A stretch of DNA of 64,000 nucleotides from Amia ocellicauda. Its lineage: Eukaryota > Chordata > Actinopteri > Amiiformes > Amiidae. The position numbers and the translations under genes were made by a program. A model generated the notes under the pieces. It was not told the DNA's origin and ran no database searches. It worked only from the letters and a program-made list of their open reading frames with translations. Location of the stretch: contig NC_089864.1 in NCBI RefSeq assembly GCF_036373705.1, positions 17,551,501-17,615,500 on the forward strand, read 5' to 3'. Positions 24,374 to 36,124 of this stretch are shown here, piece after piece. Numbering within the stretch: position 1 is the stretch's first letter; every line of letters begins with the position of its first letter.

Positions 24374-25184
24374 TACTATGAAAATAGGAACTAGGAAATA
24401 AGAAGTGAAAATCTTTCAGACCTCAATGTGGGACCTGTCATTGCTATTTCAATTAATTGTGGAAACCGTAATGAAGTCTGGCAGTTGAGTAATATACACA
24501 ATATATATCCAGTGCCTGTACCATGTCTGCCAGAGTCACAGCTCCTTAGGTACTCCAGCAGCAGGTCTGAACCTCATGAATTAGGTTCCCACTCACTGCT
24601 TTCAGTACTAAGTTCAGGGATACTGAATACAATCTCCATGTGTACAACATTTCAGCTAAAGTGTTTAAAAGGATATCAAACATCTGCTGTCTTTCTTTGA
24701 TGTAACCTACTTTAACATGATTCTTCACATTTTAACAGCTCAACCAACAGGTAGGAGGGAGTGGTTGCATTGTAGAGAAGCTTCACTGTGAATGCACAAT
24801 CCAGATTATGAAAAACTCATAATCTTTTTAAAATGTATTGAAATCTTTTTAAAATGTAATATGCGTTGTTGTTTGAAGATGACGGTGATAATATGAGTTG
24901 TAAACCAACATCAATTCATTAAATTCAGAATATACGGTCACCTCTTCAATGACTCCTACACAGCCATGCACCGTGAGTCACACCAATCCGATCGTTTTTA
25001 TAGGACATTCTCCTGTGTCATTAATCCTATTATTAATTTCAAGGTAAACATTAAAGATATGAATGTATTAAGGAAACCAACTGACACACAAATTAATGAA
25101 AATCAATATACGTTTAACTACACTTCTAAATAAAGATATATCTGTAAAATAATGAATATGAGGGAATTTCAGTACTGAGAAGGA

Positions 25185-25192
25185 CTTATTAT

Positions 25193-25249
<57 letters not shown>
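25185..25249. repeat. (TAA)n microsatellite
   Basis: About 20 TAA units. Reading it on the minus strand gives a poly-Tyr open frame, which is an artefact. Confidence 0.95.
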
Positions 25250-25250
<1 letters not shown>

Positions 25251-25379
25251 GTTCAAGAGGACTGGTGCACAACCTCTTCAACCTCAGCTCACCACACACC
25301 ATGAAACAACACACCTCCTAACATGACACAGTGAGCTTAGTCATTGTTTTCCAGCTGATATATTGATTCAGAAATGTAA

Positions 25380-25660
25380 AAGCAGCATGATGGGCAGAGC
25401 AGATCCAACATAAAGCGAGGCACCATTCAAAAAGCACCACTTCTGGCCCTGCTTTGCATATGTGCTGGGGTGAGGCGCTATTAATAGAGCGAGCAAAAAG
25501 ATGTCACTTGGCTGCGGCTCAGCCCTCCCAACAAAGCTGCAGCTGATGCCATGCGGTGCCAATGCCTCTCCTCGTGCCAGGCTCGGCCGGGAGAGAACTG
25601 CGTGTGATTAGGTCTGCCCATGAGAACAGGCTGCCCGTTTCAGGGGTGTTTATGACGGTG
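25380..25660. promoter_or_regulatory. candidate conserved regulatory element (unproven)
   Basis: An island of higher-complexity, GC-richer sequence in AT-rich DNA. It contains CTATTAATAG at 25478-25487 (fits the MEF2 consensus CTA[A/T]4TAG), E-box-like CATATG and CAGCTG sites, and a CACTTGGCTGCGGCTC block. No coding frame is conserved in it. This is inference from composition only. Confidence 0.25.
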
Positions 25661-26355
25661 GGTTGGATGGCAGGGAAAATAAGAAATGGCACGAATGAAA
25701 ATGGAAACCCAACCAGGTCTCAAGGATGGCTCTGACAATCATTAAAACAATCCAGGAGCACATTTCTGCAGCCGCTACTGTAAACACGCTGAGCTTGGCA
25801 GTGCCGCTGTAAATGTCAGGAGAAGGTAGGCACTGAAAATATTTGGATGAGTCAGACCTCTGTATACAGATTCCAGAGATGCTATCTGTCTTTACCTTTC
25901 CAAGCCCCAAGAATGGCATTGCCCTGCTACCCCTTTATGGGAGAGAGAATGCCCGTAGTGAAGTCATTCCTTTTCTTCCCCTCTTCCCTTTCTTTTTTTT
26001 TTTGGCTTTGTTTCTGGCAACAATAAGGTAATTTTTCATATAGGTTGTGTTTGTGTAACCCAAATGTGCGGCACACTCCGGATTGCCATATTGAGCCCTC
26101 CTCTTCGATGTGCCAGCTTAACTTTGTCAAGCTTTCCCTCGACAATGTATAGCTTATTTCCAGAGCTGCGGGAATGCGTTCCCTGTGTGTTTATGATAAC
26201 AGATGAAGCATCGCTCCCACTCTCTCTGTAAGATGCGTGGAGGGGCCGGTTAAATATTGCTATTTGAAAAGACTTGCTGCAGTTTAATATGCGTTGTTGT
26301 TTGAAGATGACTATTTTAAATTTGATCTTGGTTGCAGCCTCACTTTGCAGCCTCA

Positions 26356-27727
26356 CTTTAACCCTATATTCATCTTAATTATTTGTTAGTTATACATGGT
26401 TTCTAATCAGTCCCATTTTCGTTTCTTTCTTGAACTTCTAGATAATAATTTCTTTGTTAACTTTGACTGAAAAAGTCTCGTCTTTCTCTTTTTAAATACA
26501 TATACTTGTTTTATTCCACATGAGCTCAGTCCATGGAATGTTTTCTTGCAGGTCATGTAGAATGTTTGGTGCAACCACATCTATAAACCATGAGTTTCCC
26601 TGTTTTCTTCTCCATGAACTCGTCTTTTTTTATGATGGCCTTCAGCTTCCTCTCTCCCATGAGAACGAAAGGCAGAGTGACATTCCCACTTATCTGGACT
26701 TTGCTTCTTGCTGCATGAAACTCTCACTCAGGTCAGCTAGTGACCTCCTGTGAAATAACAGTAATAGCATTCAGAAAACAGATCACAGGACAATTGTTTA
26801 TTTTTATGTAAGGATAATTACAGTGCAATTAAATAATGCATAGTTGAATCAATAGTATGTGTAACAAACTTTTACTGTGTCAAAAATCATTAATATAACT
26901 TGAATGTCAAATATATTCAAATATACAATAAATCTATAAATGTAGTTCAGATTGTATTCCATTCACATATTGATTCACATACATACACCAGAAGTCACCA
27001 TTATTGAGTCACCTGGAAATCTTAATGAAATACAAAAAAAATATTAAAGTATTTAGATTGCAATAATCTCTCAAATTAAAATGCAACAAGAAGTGATATG
27101 TCTTTCTGATATCATGACATCCTTTAATTATTGTATGTGAGTTACTGAAATAAAATGCCAATAAAACACATTGATTTCCTTTCAAAATAGGTCAGATGAT
27201 TATGTGAGCCCCTGGTTTTGATATGGGTTTAACTTCAAATGTCACTACATGTGCGATACAGGTTTTGGTAGTTGGACGCTAAAATATTTTTATCCTAAAC
27301 CAATGAGTGTGTGTGTGTGGTGGGGGTTTCATATTTCAGTTTCATAACAGTTTCATATTCATACATCCACCAATGTGTGTTTGTAATTTGGCATTTTATT
27401 ACTCACCTACCCATACAAAAATAGCACCACAACTATTTTAAGTTACATTAAATACTTAACATGATGAGCATATTAAACAGCTATATTTACTTAAGGGGAA
27501 TTTATAGACCTAGAGGGCTCAAATAATTTGCGGTTTATTGAGTTTTAGCTGATCAAAACTGAAACCTCCTAATGTATAGTTTCCTGTAAAATGTCATGGC
27601 CCAGTGCCTAAGTACAGTGGCCTCACAGCTCCTGACTTCTACTTCACTTATAAATGACACTTCTGTGACAAACCACAGAGTGGGGTCATTGATTCACAAA
27701 GGAACTTCATATAAACACACATATATA
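26356..27727. other. AT-rich intergenic DNA, no gene seen
   Basis: Nothing recognisable apart from a short GTGTGTGTG run near 27308. It ends at a (TA) tract into which a Tc1 element has inserted. Confidence 0.55.
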
Positions 27728-27729
27728 TA

Positions 27730-28947
27730 CACTCACCTAAAGGATTATTAGGAACACCATACTAATACTGTGTTTGACCCCCTTTTGCCTTCAGAACTGC
27801 CTTAATTCTACGTGGCATTGATTCAACAAGGTGCTGAAAGCATTCTTTAGAAATGTTGGCCCATATTGATAGGATAGCATCTTGCAGTTGATGGAGACTT
27901 GTGGGATGCACATCCAGGGCACGAAGCTCCCGTTCCACCACATCCCAAAGATGCTCTATTGGGTTGAGATCTGGTGACTGTGGGGGCCAGTTTAGTACAG
28001 TGAACTCATTGTCATGTTCAAGAAACCAATTTGAAATGATTCGACCTTTGTGACATGGTGCATTATCCTGCTGGAAGTAGCCATCAGAGGATGGGTACAT
28101 GGTGGTCATAAAGGGATGGACATGGTCAGAAACAATGCTCAGGTAGGCCGTGGCATTTAAACGATGCCCAATTGGCACTAAGGGGCCTAAAGTGTGCCAA
28201 GAAAACATCCCCCACACCATTACACCACCACCACCAGCCTGCACAGTGGTAACAAGGCATGATGGATCCATGTTCTCATTCTGTTTACGACAAATTCTGA
28301 CTCTACCATCTGAATGTCTCAACAGAAATCGAGACTCATCAGACCAGGCAACATTTTTCCAGTCTTCAACTGTCCAATTTTGGTGAGCTTGTGCAAATTG
28401 TAGCCTCTTTTTCCTATTTGTAGTGGAGATGAGTGGTACCCGGTGGGGTCTTCTGCTGTTGTAGCCCATCCGCCTCAAGGTTGTACGTGTTGTGGCTTCA
28501 CAAATGCTTTGCTGCATACCTCGGTTGTAACGAGTGGTTATTTCAGTCAGAGTTGCTCTTCTATCAGCTTGAATCAGTCGGCCCATTCTCCTCTGACCTC
28601 TAGCATCAACAAGGCATTTTCGCCCACAGGACTGCCGCATACTGGATGTTTCTCCCTTTTCACACCATTCTTTGTAAACCCTAGAAATGGTTGTGCGTGA
28701 AAATCCCAGTAACTGAGCAGATTGTGAAATACTCAGACCGGCCCGTCTGGCACCAACAACCATGCCATGCTCAAAATTGCTTAAATCACCTTTCTTTCCC
28801 ATTCAGACATTCAGTTTGGAGTTCAGGAGATTGTCTTGACCAGGACCACACCCCTAAATGCATTGAAGCAACTGCCATGTGATTGGTTGGTTAGATAATT
28901 GCATTCATGAGAAATTGAACAGGTGTTCCTAATAATCCTTTAGGTGA

Positions 28948-28950
<3 letters not shown>
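27730..28950 (-). mobile_element. full-length Tc1/mariner element, DD36E Incomer-like
   Basis: A 1,221-base element with terminal inverted repeats beginning CACTCACCTAAAGGATTATT and extending about 29 bases. It has a TA dinucleotide at the left end and lies against a long (TA)n tract at the right. A single uninterrupted transposase frame lies on the minus strand. The right end carries an extra TG before the TA tract. Near-perfect ends and an intact frame indicate a young insertion. Confidence 0.93.
27762..28802 (-). CDS. Tc1/mariner transposase, DD36E (Incomer-like), intact
   Basis: A 346-residue transposase that would bind the element's inverted repeats and cut and paste it into TA sites. 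The N-terminus holds a paired-type helix-turn-helix pair (SISQSAQLLGFSRTTISRVY, about residues 24-43, and a second around 85-115). The catalytic triad is visible as D155 in WSDES, D246 in QQDNAPCHK and E283 in NPIEHLWD. That leaves 36 residues between the second D and E, rather than the 34 of ordinary Tc1, and fits the described DD36E/Incomer family. Full length, no stop or frameshift. One oddity is Cys at residue 171, where related copies usually have Trp. The start is the first Met of the frame, just inside the right end. It is selfish DNA, not a host gene. Confidence 0.92.
   Translation of the reverse strand: MGKKGDLSNFEHGMVVGARRAGLSISQSAQLLGFSRTTISRVYKEWCEKGETSSMRQSCGRKCLVDARGQRRMGRLIQADRRATLTEITTRYNRGMQQSICEATTRTTLRRMGYNSRRPHRVPLISTTNRKKRLQFAQAHQNWTVEDWKNVAWSDESRFLLRHSDGRVRICRKQNENMDPSCLVTTVQAGGGGVMVWGMFSWHTLGPLVPIGHRLNATAYLSIVSDHVHPFMTTMYPSSDGYFQQDNAPCHKGRIISNWFLEHDNEFTVLNWPPQSPDLNPIEHLWDVVERELRALDVHPTSLHQLQDAILSIWANISKECFQHLVESMPRRIKAVLKAKGGQTQY

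Positions 28951-28952
<2 letters not shown>

Positions 28953-29034
<82 letters not shown>
28953..29034. repeat. (TA)n microsatellite abutting the DD36E element
   Basis: About 41 TA units starting 3 bases outside the right inverted repeat. It was probably the target tract, expanded before or after insertion. Confidence 0.95.
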
Positions 29035-29037
<3 letters not shown>

Positions 29038-31146
29038 CTATTTCATGGACAATACTTAATGTTTTGCAGGATTCACATGCTCTATTTAGCTCTGTGATTT
29101 GTATAGTGCTTATATGTATAAAAAGCATGTATTTCCACTAATTTACAAGAAAAAAACATTGTGTTTGAAGAACTATAACTAAAACATATTTTCTTTGCTT
29201 GTAATATTTCATCAACAGATGCTAACTGGGAGGAACTTAGCACATGCACTTTTATGATCTTATATGATTGAGATTATGATTTAAGTGTTACAATTACTGG
29301 TTTTCCCCCACATTCTACAACTTAATTGATTCATGTTTTACTTGTTTTTGTTCTTCATCTTATCCTTCTTCTGTTTTAGGAGTTATGAATCAATGTCCAA
29401 GCAGTCAGAATTCAGGAGATGCTTGGAAATGTGACTGAAACACTAACAAAGGAACAATAAGCTTGAACTATTGATTCATAAGGCTGGTTATGGAACTGAT
29501 CAAATCTGAGAAAATATCAGTTTTTCTGGCATGTTGCTGCAACTTTTTCTAACCACATAATCTCCCCTGTATTCATCTTTACTTTAATCTTGGTTTATAG
29601 TTTAGGGTTGCAATTGTGTTCTCCATCTACAAGTTGGCTTCCTGAGTTTTTTTTTTTTATGAGGATTGGAATAATGTTTTGTTTAATAAACCTGTTTTTT
29701 ATTGTTTTATTCTATCTTGTTTTTCCTCTGGCACACATTACCACCCCCAGTTTTACCATTTGACTGAATTCTGACAATATCACGCTTCTTCTTTCTCCTC
29801 ACATTGTGTTTTCACAGAGCATTTCTACTTGGAGGAAATGCATTGGAACCGTTTTACATCTTTCATAACTCTCTTTTCGACTGCTCTTTAACCAATGCTT
29901 ATGGTGTACCAGCTATTCTGGACATTTCTGGAGACTCAACAAAGCTTTCTGAGCTGTAACCCCCCATCTTGCCAGCTTGTAATGCTGTTCCTTGTGCTAT
30001 GGTGACATTTCATGTGGAATTTAAACTAACAGCATGTGTAGTGCTAGATTGTAAACAGTTAGGCTTGGATGTTCAACAGGTCTATCTGTTTTATTCTATT
30101 TGAGCCCCAAACACTTTTGTTAGCATACTGACCTTTTTTACGCTTTCTTGATTCTATGCTATTTTAATAATTCACCTGCATTTATACCGTGGGTGGTAGA
30201 TTACTTAACAGAATTCACGTAATCTAGATTTGTCCTTAACAATAAGATTGACAATACTGTAATTGGTGTGCAGGTGTTAAGAAGTCAAACACATTCTGTT
30301 GCTTTCTTTCTTTTCTGTCCTAGAGGTAAGTAAGAGAGGTAGAACACCACTGCAATATGATACAGTACAAGCTGTAAAGACACTGAAGATTGTCTTCTGA
30401 AAGTAAAGTATAGGGGTTAATTGACCGGGAATTACATTTGCAATAAGTACTGTGAAAAATACAGCTCCATTACAGATGGTTATGAAAGCTTGCCACAGAA
30501 CATTTGCGTGGTCGCTTTTTTTTCTACATTTTATGTTGCCACTGCTTTGCCAAATGCTTGCAAAAAAGAAAGGCTTGACTAGGTGTTGAAAGCAGTACGT
30601 TACATAAGTTGGGATCCTAAACATTTTTGGACATTTTCAAATAACATGCAGTCCTTCCTGTAATCAGGTATTATCTTACACAGTGTAGACAGCCTACAGA
30701 CAAAATACCTCCAATTAGACATAATAGGTGGAAGGATTATCATTTTCAGAGTAGATCGCAATACTCAATAGATTTTCAAGTGGAGTGCACAATATAATTG
30801 CTTAATGACATGCCATAGAAAACATGATTAAAGTATTCTGCCGATGATGAGTCTCTGTATGATAATGTAAGACGGGCGGGTTGTGGTGAAGAACAGAGGC
30901 AAGTACTGAGCTCCATGATTCAAACTCACAGCCATGGTGCAATTCCAAAGGACAGAGTTGAAAATGTGTGGTCACCAAAGGCTTGGCACCAATCAGCTTG
31001 GGTTGTTATAACTTAAAATGATCGATACAATTTATTTTTATTAAAGAAAACACAGTGGGTTTTGATAGAATATACATAATTAATAGTGTGCTTCTGTTTC
31101 TGGGGTGTGTATGACTTGTAGAGTAAGAATATAAGAAATACTCTTA
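29035..31146. other. intergenic DNA between two Tc1 elements, no gene seen
   Basis: No recognisable family. The 115-codon minus-strand frame at 30277-30624 has no domain or motif I can name and no promoter context. Confidence 0.5.
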
Positions 31147-31357
31147 CAGTGAGGGGAAAAAAGTATTTGATCCCCTGCTGATTTTGTACGTTTGCCCACT
31201 GACAAAGAAATGATCAGTCTATAATTTTAATGGTAGGTGTATTTTAACAGTGAGAGACAGAATAACAACAAAAAAATCTCAAAATTTCAAAAAAGTTATA
31301 TATTGATTTGCATGTTAATGAGGGAAATAAGTATCAATCAGCAAGATTTCTGGCTCC

Positions 31358-31454
31358 CAGGTGTCTTTTATACAGGTAATGAGCTGAGATTAGGAGCACT
31401 CTCTTAAAGGGAGTGCTCCTAATCTCAGCTCGTTACCTGTATAAAAGACACCTG
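31358..31454. repeat. 97-bp near-perfect palindrome in the Tc1 5' leader
   Basis: The left arm starts CAGGTGTCTTTTATACAGGT and the right arm mirrors it, with one visible mismatch (AATGAGC vs GCTCGTT) and a loop around TCTTAAAGG. Each arm carries TTTTATA/TATAAAA, so it may hold a symmetrical promoter for the transposase. Confidence 0.9.
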
Positions 31455-31496
31455 TCCACAGAAGCAATCAATCAATCAGATTCCAAACTCTCCACC

Positions 31497-32510
31497 ATGG
31501 CCAAGACCAAAGAGCTGTCCAAGGATGTCAGGGACAAGATTGTAGACCTACACAAGGCTGGAATGGGCTACGAGACCATCGCCAAGCAGCTTGGTGAGAA
31601 GGTGACAACAGTTGGTGCGATTATTCGCAAATGGAAGAAACACAAAATTACTGTCAGTCTCCCTCGCTCTGGGGCTCCATGCAAGATCTCACCTCGTGGA
31701 GTTTCAATGATCATGAGAACGGTGAGGAATCAGCACAGAACTACACGGGAGGATCTTGTTAATGATCTCAAGGCAGCTGGGACCATAGTCACCAAGAAAA
31801 CAATTGGTAACACATTACGCCGTGAAGGACTGAAATCCTGCAGCGCCCGCAAGGTCCCCCTGCTCAAGAAAGCACATGTACAGGCCCGTCTGAAGTTTGC
31901 CAATGAAAATCTGAATGATTCAGAGGAGAACTGGGTGAAAATGTTGTGGTCAGATGTGACCAAAATCGAGCTCTTTGGCATCAACTCAACTTGCCGTGTT
32001 TGGAGGAGGAGGAATGACCCCAAGAACACCATCCCCACCGTCAAACATGGAGGTGGAAACATTATGCTTTGGGGGTGTTTTTCTGCTAAGGGGACAGGAC
32101 AACTGCACCGCATCAAAGGGACGATGGACGGGGCCATGTACCGTCAAATCTTGGGTGAGAACCTCCTTCCCTCAGCCAGGGCATTGAAAATGGGTCGTGG
32201 ATGGGTAATCCAGCATGACAATGACCCAAAACACACAGCCAAGGCAACAAAGGAGTGGCTCAAGAAGAAGCACATTAAGGTCCTGGAGTGGCCTAGCCAG
32301 TCTCCAGACCTTAATCCCATAGAAAATCTGTGGAGGGAGCTGAAGGTTCGAGTAGCCAAACGTCAGCCTCGAAACCTTAATGACTTGGAGAGGATCTGCA
32401 AAGAGGAGTGGGACAAAATCCCTCCTGAGATGTGTGCAAACCTGGTGGCCAACTACAAGAAACGTCTGACCTCTGTGATTGCCAACAAGGGTTTTGCCAC
32501 CAAGTACTAA
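31497..32510 (+). CDS. Tc1 transposase, DD34E, intact
   Basis: A 337-residue cut-and-paste transposase. The start at 31497 has a strong Kozak context (CCACCATGG) and gives the family N-terminus [20 protein letters not shown]. The upstream in-frame Met at 31413 would add 28 residues read out of the palindrome and is rejected. Two helix-turn-helix units lie at about residues 8-50 and 70-115. The triad is D153 ([11 protein letters not shown]), D241 ([10 protein letters not shown]) and E276 (NPIENLW), with 34 residues between the last two. The residue after the first catalytic Asp is Val where the family normally has Glu. No stop or frameshift. Confidence 0.92.
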   Translation: MAKTKELSKDVRDKIVDLHKAGMGYETIAKQLGEKVTTVGAIIRKWKKHKITVSLPRSGAPCKISPRGVSMIMRTVRNQHRTTREDLVNDLKAAGTIVTKKTIGNTLRREGLKSCSARKVPLLKKAHVQARLKFANENLNDSEENWVKMLWSDVTKIELFGINSTCRVWRRRNDPKNTIPTVKHGGGNIMLWGCFSAKGTGQLHRIKGTMDGAMYRQILGENLLPSARALKMGRGWVIQHDNDPKHTAKATKEWLKKKHIKVLEWPSQSPDLNPIENLWRELKVRVAKRQPRNLNDLERICKEEWDKIPPEMCANLVANYKKRLTSVIANKGFATKY

Positions 32511-32720
32511 GTCGAAGGGGTCAAATACTTATTTCTCTCATTAACATGCAAATCAATGTATAACTTTTTTGAAATGCGTTTTTCTGGATTTTTTTGTTGT
32601 TTTTCTGTCTCTCACTGTTAAAATACACCTACCATTAAAATTATAGACTGATCATTTCTTTGTCAGTGGGCAAACGTACAAAATCAGAAGGGGATCAAAT
32701 ACTTTTTTCCCCTCACTGTA

Positions 32721-35700
32721 TATAATACTCCAAACCCAAACAACAATACATGTAGGTAATAAATACCTATTTGGAGTAAAAGTGACACAGAAAATGTATC
32801 TCCAGGAAAGCACCCTAATGCTAACAAGGTTTCCAAATCTTATTTTTACTGACAGAGCTTCAAATCTCTACTTTATTGGACACAGATTCATGGACTGCAT
32901 TGGAAACATTTTTCTCTCCCTTTTAGTTCCCACTTTTACTGTGGTACAGATCACTAACATTTACCAGGACTGGGATGAACTGCTTTATGTGGAAAGAGAG
33001 GAGCATGGCCAAGAGAAATGATCAATGATGGTTTACACAAGACCGTTAAGCCATTGCAGTTTGCACAGGAGTTAGAAGAGACAGGGCAGGATGTGTAACA
33101 GGGACAGGCCTACTCTTCCTACTCACAGAAGAGAAAAAAAACTCTACTATATAAAAACTATACTCTAATATAAAGCCCACACAAGGTGGCTGGTACAGTA
33201 TTTGATCACAGTCTGCTGTAGGACTTTGTACACCACCATGTGGCAGAGCGAGGAAACACAAACTAACACAATAAAAGATCATTTTAATGGAGCAGGAGCT
33301 TTCAACACCCCCTGCAGTTATTAAATGTAATATATCACTGTAAATCTTTGCCCCACTCATTATTACCAGAATGCAATCAAACTGCAATATATTTGTGTCC
33401 TTTTCATGTCCCATGCTTAGTAAGCTGTCAAGTCGATTTTACTCCTATATGAGTTGTGTTGATGTTCGAGCAGCAAGACCAAGCCTTTAATGGTTTTGTG
33501 CTGTTTTGCTTTGCCTGGACACATTTTCTTCAAATTAATACTGTCAATACCAGACACTAATCAAAATTCTAATAGGGAGACATATCTTCTATTGTTTCCT
33601 CCTGCAACACTTTTTTTTTGGAAGTCAGAACCTACTATACAGAAATATACTATAAGGAAGCAAACTAGAAAGATTTTAAAGTACTACAAATCAATAGGCT
33701 GATATACATTTTCCTTTTGTGTGTCACTACCATTGGTGGGGAAAAAATTGGGGGACCTATACACATTTCACAATCTTGTATTGAATATAACAATATATGC
33801 TTCCCTGCTAAAGATAACGATTGCACCCTTCTGCCAAGCACTGCTTAAGTAAGTGGAAAAAACATAAAAAGTTGCAGCTCCACAAATTAGGAACATGGGG
33901 GGAAAAAAGACTTACAGAACAGCTGCACAAAACTTTTTAAAAAGTAACAGAGCCAAACAAATATATCATGCATTAACCATTAATGGCTTGTAAAGTGCCT
34001 AAGGGAACAAACTGTAAGGGGTGTCTTACCCAAATATGGAAATAACAAGAGCTCAAGGAGATACTATATACGTACACACTGTATTGTTCATCAGTCATCT
34101 GAGGGGCAGCTGCGTCTCTTCGTTTATTACATATCCGAAAGAACAGGCATTCTTGGGGCTGTGCTTTGTTTGTGTTGGGCAAGAATGAGGTGGAGTCAAA
34201 CTTTTTTTCTATTATTATTATTATTATTATGGTTAGGTATTATTAGGTATGCCTTCATTAGAAAACACACTCCATCCTAAGGCTGCATTTATTAATTATC
34301 TTTTTAGGCAAAAGGGTTTACAGAGCAATTTTTTAATCTTATTGTACAGTTGATTCATTGTACAGTATAAAATATATGGAGGTGTTCTTGGTGGTTGTGA
34401 TTTGGATCATTTATTGCAATATATATAACCCATATGTAAATATTCAGTGTGTAATGTAAAAATAAATTGTAATCATAATAATCATAATAGGATAATGCAA
34501 CAGAGGACATTTTTCTCACATTTTACTCTAAATATTTCTCATCAAAATATTCTTCCTTACTAGAAAATTACAGCAGCATGACATAGACTCCAAATCTGGT
34601 GAAACTCTGAATGAAGTGGAACGAAAAGTTGATTTAGTAAGTAAATGCAAGTGTACCATAAGGGGAAAAGTAAAGTGTTGTATGCTTATCAATATTACTT
34701 GCACCAAAATATATATGTATCCCACCCTGGACAGCAGTGTCTGGAAGAGTTGGGAAGCAGAGACCAATTAATAATAATATTAACATTATATGGAATAATG
34801 TTTTATAAATAAAGTCCATGCGAAGCAAGTTCAGATTCAAGTAAACTGTAATAGATACAGGTTTTTAAGCCCATAAATTCCAAATGCAAAACTTGGAGAG
34901 ATGAAAAAGACCAAACAAATTAAGTATATCACAGTGACTAATGATAATATCATGCACAAATTAACTAAAGAAAATACATCTTAGTCATAATTGCATAAAC
35001 AGTTGCCAGAATATACAGCATCTGCCATAGTAGTACATTTTCATATTGCAAAAATAAATGTTATGCTGAGAAGGATCACATAAATATATGTGATTCATTG
35101 ATCTTGAAAATAGCCTCTTTATAAAGTTAGGATGTTATATAATACATTTTATAAAATAAAACAAATGAAGACACAAGTACAAGTTGGCACTATAAAACCC
35201 CAGGGCCAGTGGGAACCTGTAGTGAATTCACACCTATAACTCACTAGGACATTGTGTCTCTCTCTATTTAGTTAATAATGAAATAATAATTTAGGTTGGT
35301 TTCTGAATCTCCACTTTCCTTTCGCTGCCCAGTTTTTGAGTGTGTGTGTCTTAATGAAGTGAAGATGATGGTGCCTTTGTACTCATATTCCCCCAAGTGC
35401 TGAGTTCTTTGACTGCAAAAAAAAACATTGTCTCTAGTCTGATGATACCCATCTATCTAAACCCTGAAAACAACACTACTATTCAATTTAGAAGAACTGT
35501 ACAAAACCCAGCATATCAAGAAATGGCAAAATACATATGTAGGGGCCTACACATCTGAACATTCACTTAACTAAAGCAGTTTATCTTCTTATATCTAATT
35601 TTATTTGTAATTAATATGATTGTATTGCTAGTTTTGCCTTTCAGCTGTGACGCACAGGAGCTCGACTACATTGCACTGGGGTCAGTCCTAGAGCCCCAGT

Positions 35701-35940
35701 TTAGTTCGTTTCAAATGATGTTACTAAAAAACTGAACCAACAGAACAACATTCAAACGTAGACAAGAAACTTTGGGGTAATTAGAAAGCGGCTTCAAATA
35801 AATGAATAAATAAAAATATAATGACAGCTTTGCTTTATACTTACAATAATGTTTAAATCGTGTGGTACCTAGGATGGTTTAGAAAAAAAGCATTGCTACT
35901 TTACATCACAATGTTTGATCAAAAAACTAAACAAAACTGA
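32721..35940. other. intergenic DNA upstream of rps16, no gene seen
   Basis: AT-rich sequence with short homopolymer and ATT runs (for example 34207-34230). Open frames stay under about 125 codons and show no family features. Confidence 0.5.
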
Positions 35941-35949
35941 CATTTCCCT

Positions 35950-36095
35950 GAACCACACCAATAAGACCGCGCGATGTAGCACCCGAACCCGGAAATGGTT
36001 TGAGAGGTGTCGTACTAACCCGGCTGGATGCCGTAAATCGATGCGTAAACGTCGTGCTGCAGCCCGTGATCTGCGGGGTAGGAAACCCGCTCGGT
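35950..36095 (+). promoter_or_regulatory. rps16: rps16 promoter
   Basis: A CpG-containing stretch just upstream of the TOP-like start. It contains CCAAT at 35958-35962 and an ETS/GABP-type CCGGAA at 35989-35994. Such sites are typical of ribosomal-protein promoters. No TATA box was found at the expected spacing. The boundary is approximate. Confidence 0.55.
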
Positions 36096-36124
36096 CTTTC
36101 CTTACGGCTCTGTAGCAGAACTCG
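36096..36124 (+). other. rps16: rps16 non-coding first exon (probable) with TOP-like start
   Basis: CTTTCCTTACGG gives a C followed by pyrimidines, the 5' terminal oligopyrimidine signal of ribosomal-protein mRNAs. It is followed 29 bases later by the donor CTCG|GTATGT. A matching acceptor (TTCTCTCTTTTAG) sits at 36201-36214, four bases before the ATG, giving a 90-base 5'-UTR intron. The alternative is a TSS directly in the CTCTCTTTT tract, with no such intron. Confidence 0.5.

Larger units (their letters stand above)
31147..32718 (+). mobile_element. full-length Tc1 element, DD34E, about 200-bp IR/DR ends
   Basis: A 1,572-base element flanked by TA (31145-31146 and 32719-32720). The ends begin CAGTGAGGGGAAAAAAGTAT and stay complementary for about 200 bases, with an internal repeat of the terminal motif (GAGGGAAATAAGTAT). 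This is the IR/DR layout of Sleeping Beauty-like elements. The sequence resembles the flatfish Passport/PPTN group, but I cannot confirm that without a database. A 97-base palindrome lies between the left end and the transposase start. Confidence 0.93.

Noticed and set aside
28944..29141. Open frames rich in Tyr-Ile on both strands
   Set aside because: Translation of the (TA)n microsatellite. The same applies at 25068-25256, 40269-40499 and 46852-47116.
31413..31496. Upstream start giving a 365-residue transposase
   Set aside because: The extra 28 residues come from the palindromic leader. The Met at 31497 has a strong Kozak context and gives the family N-terminus.
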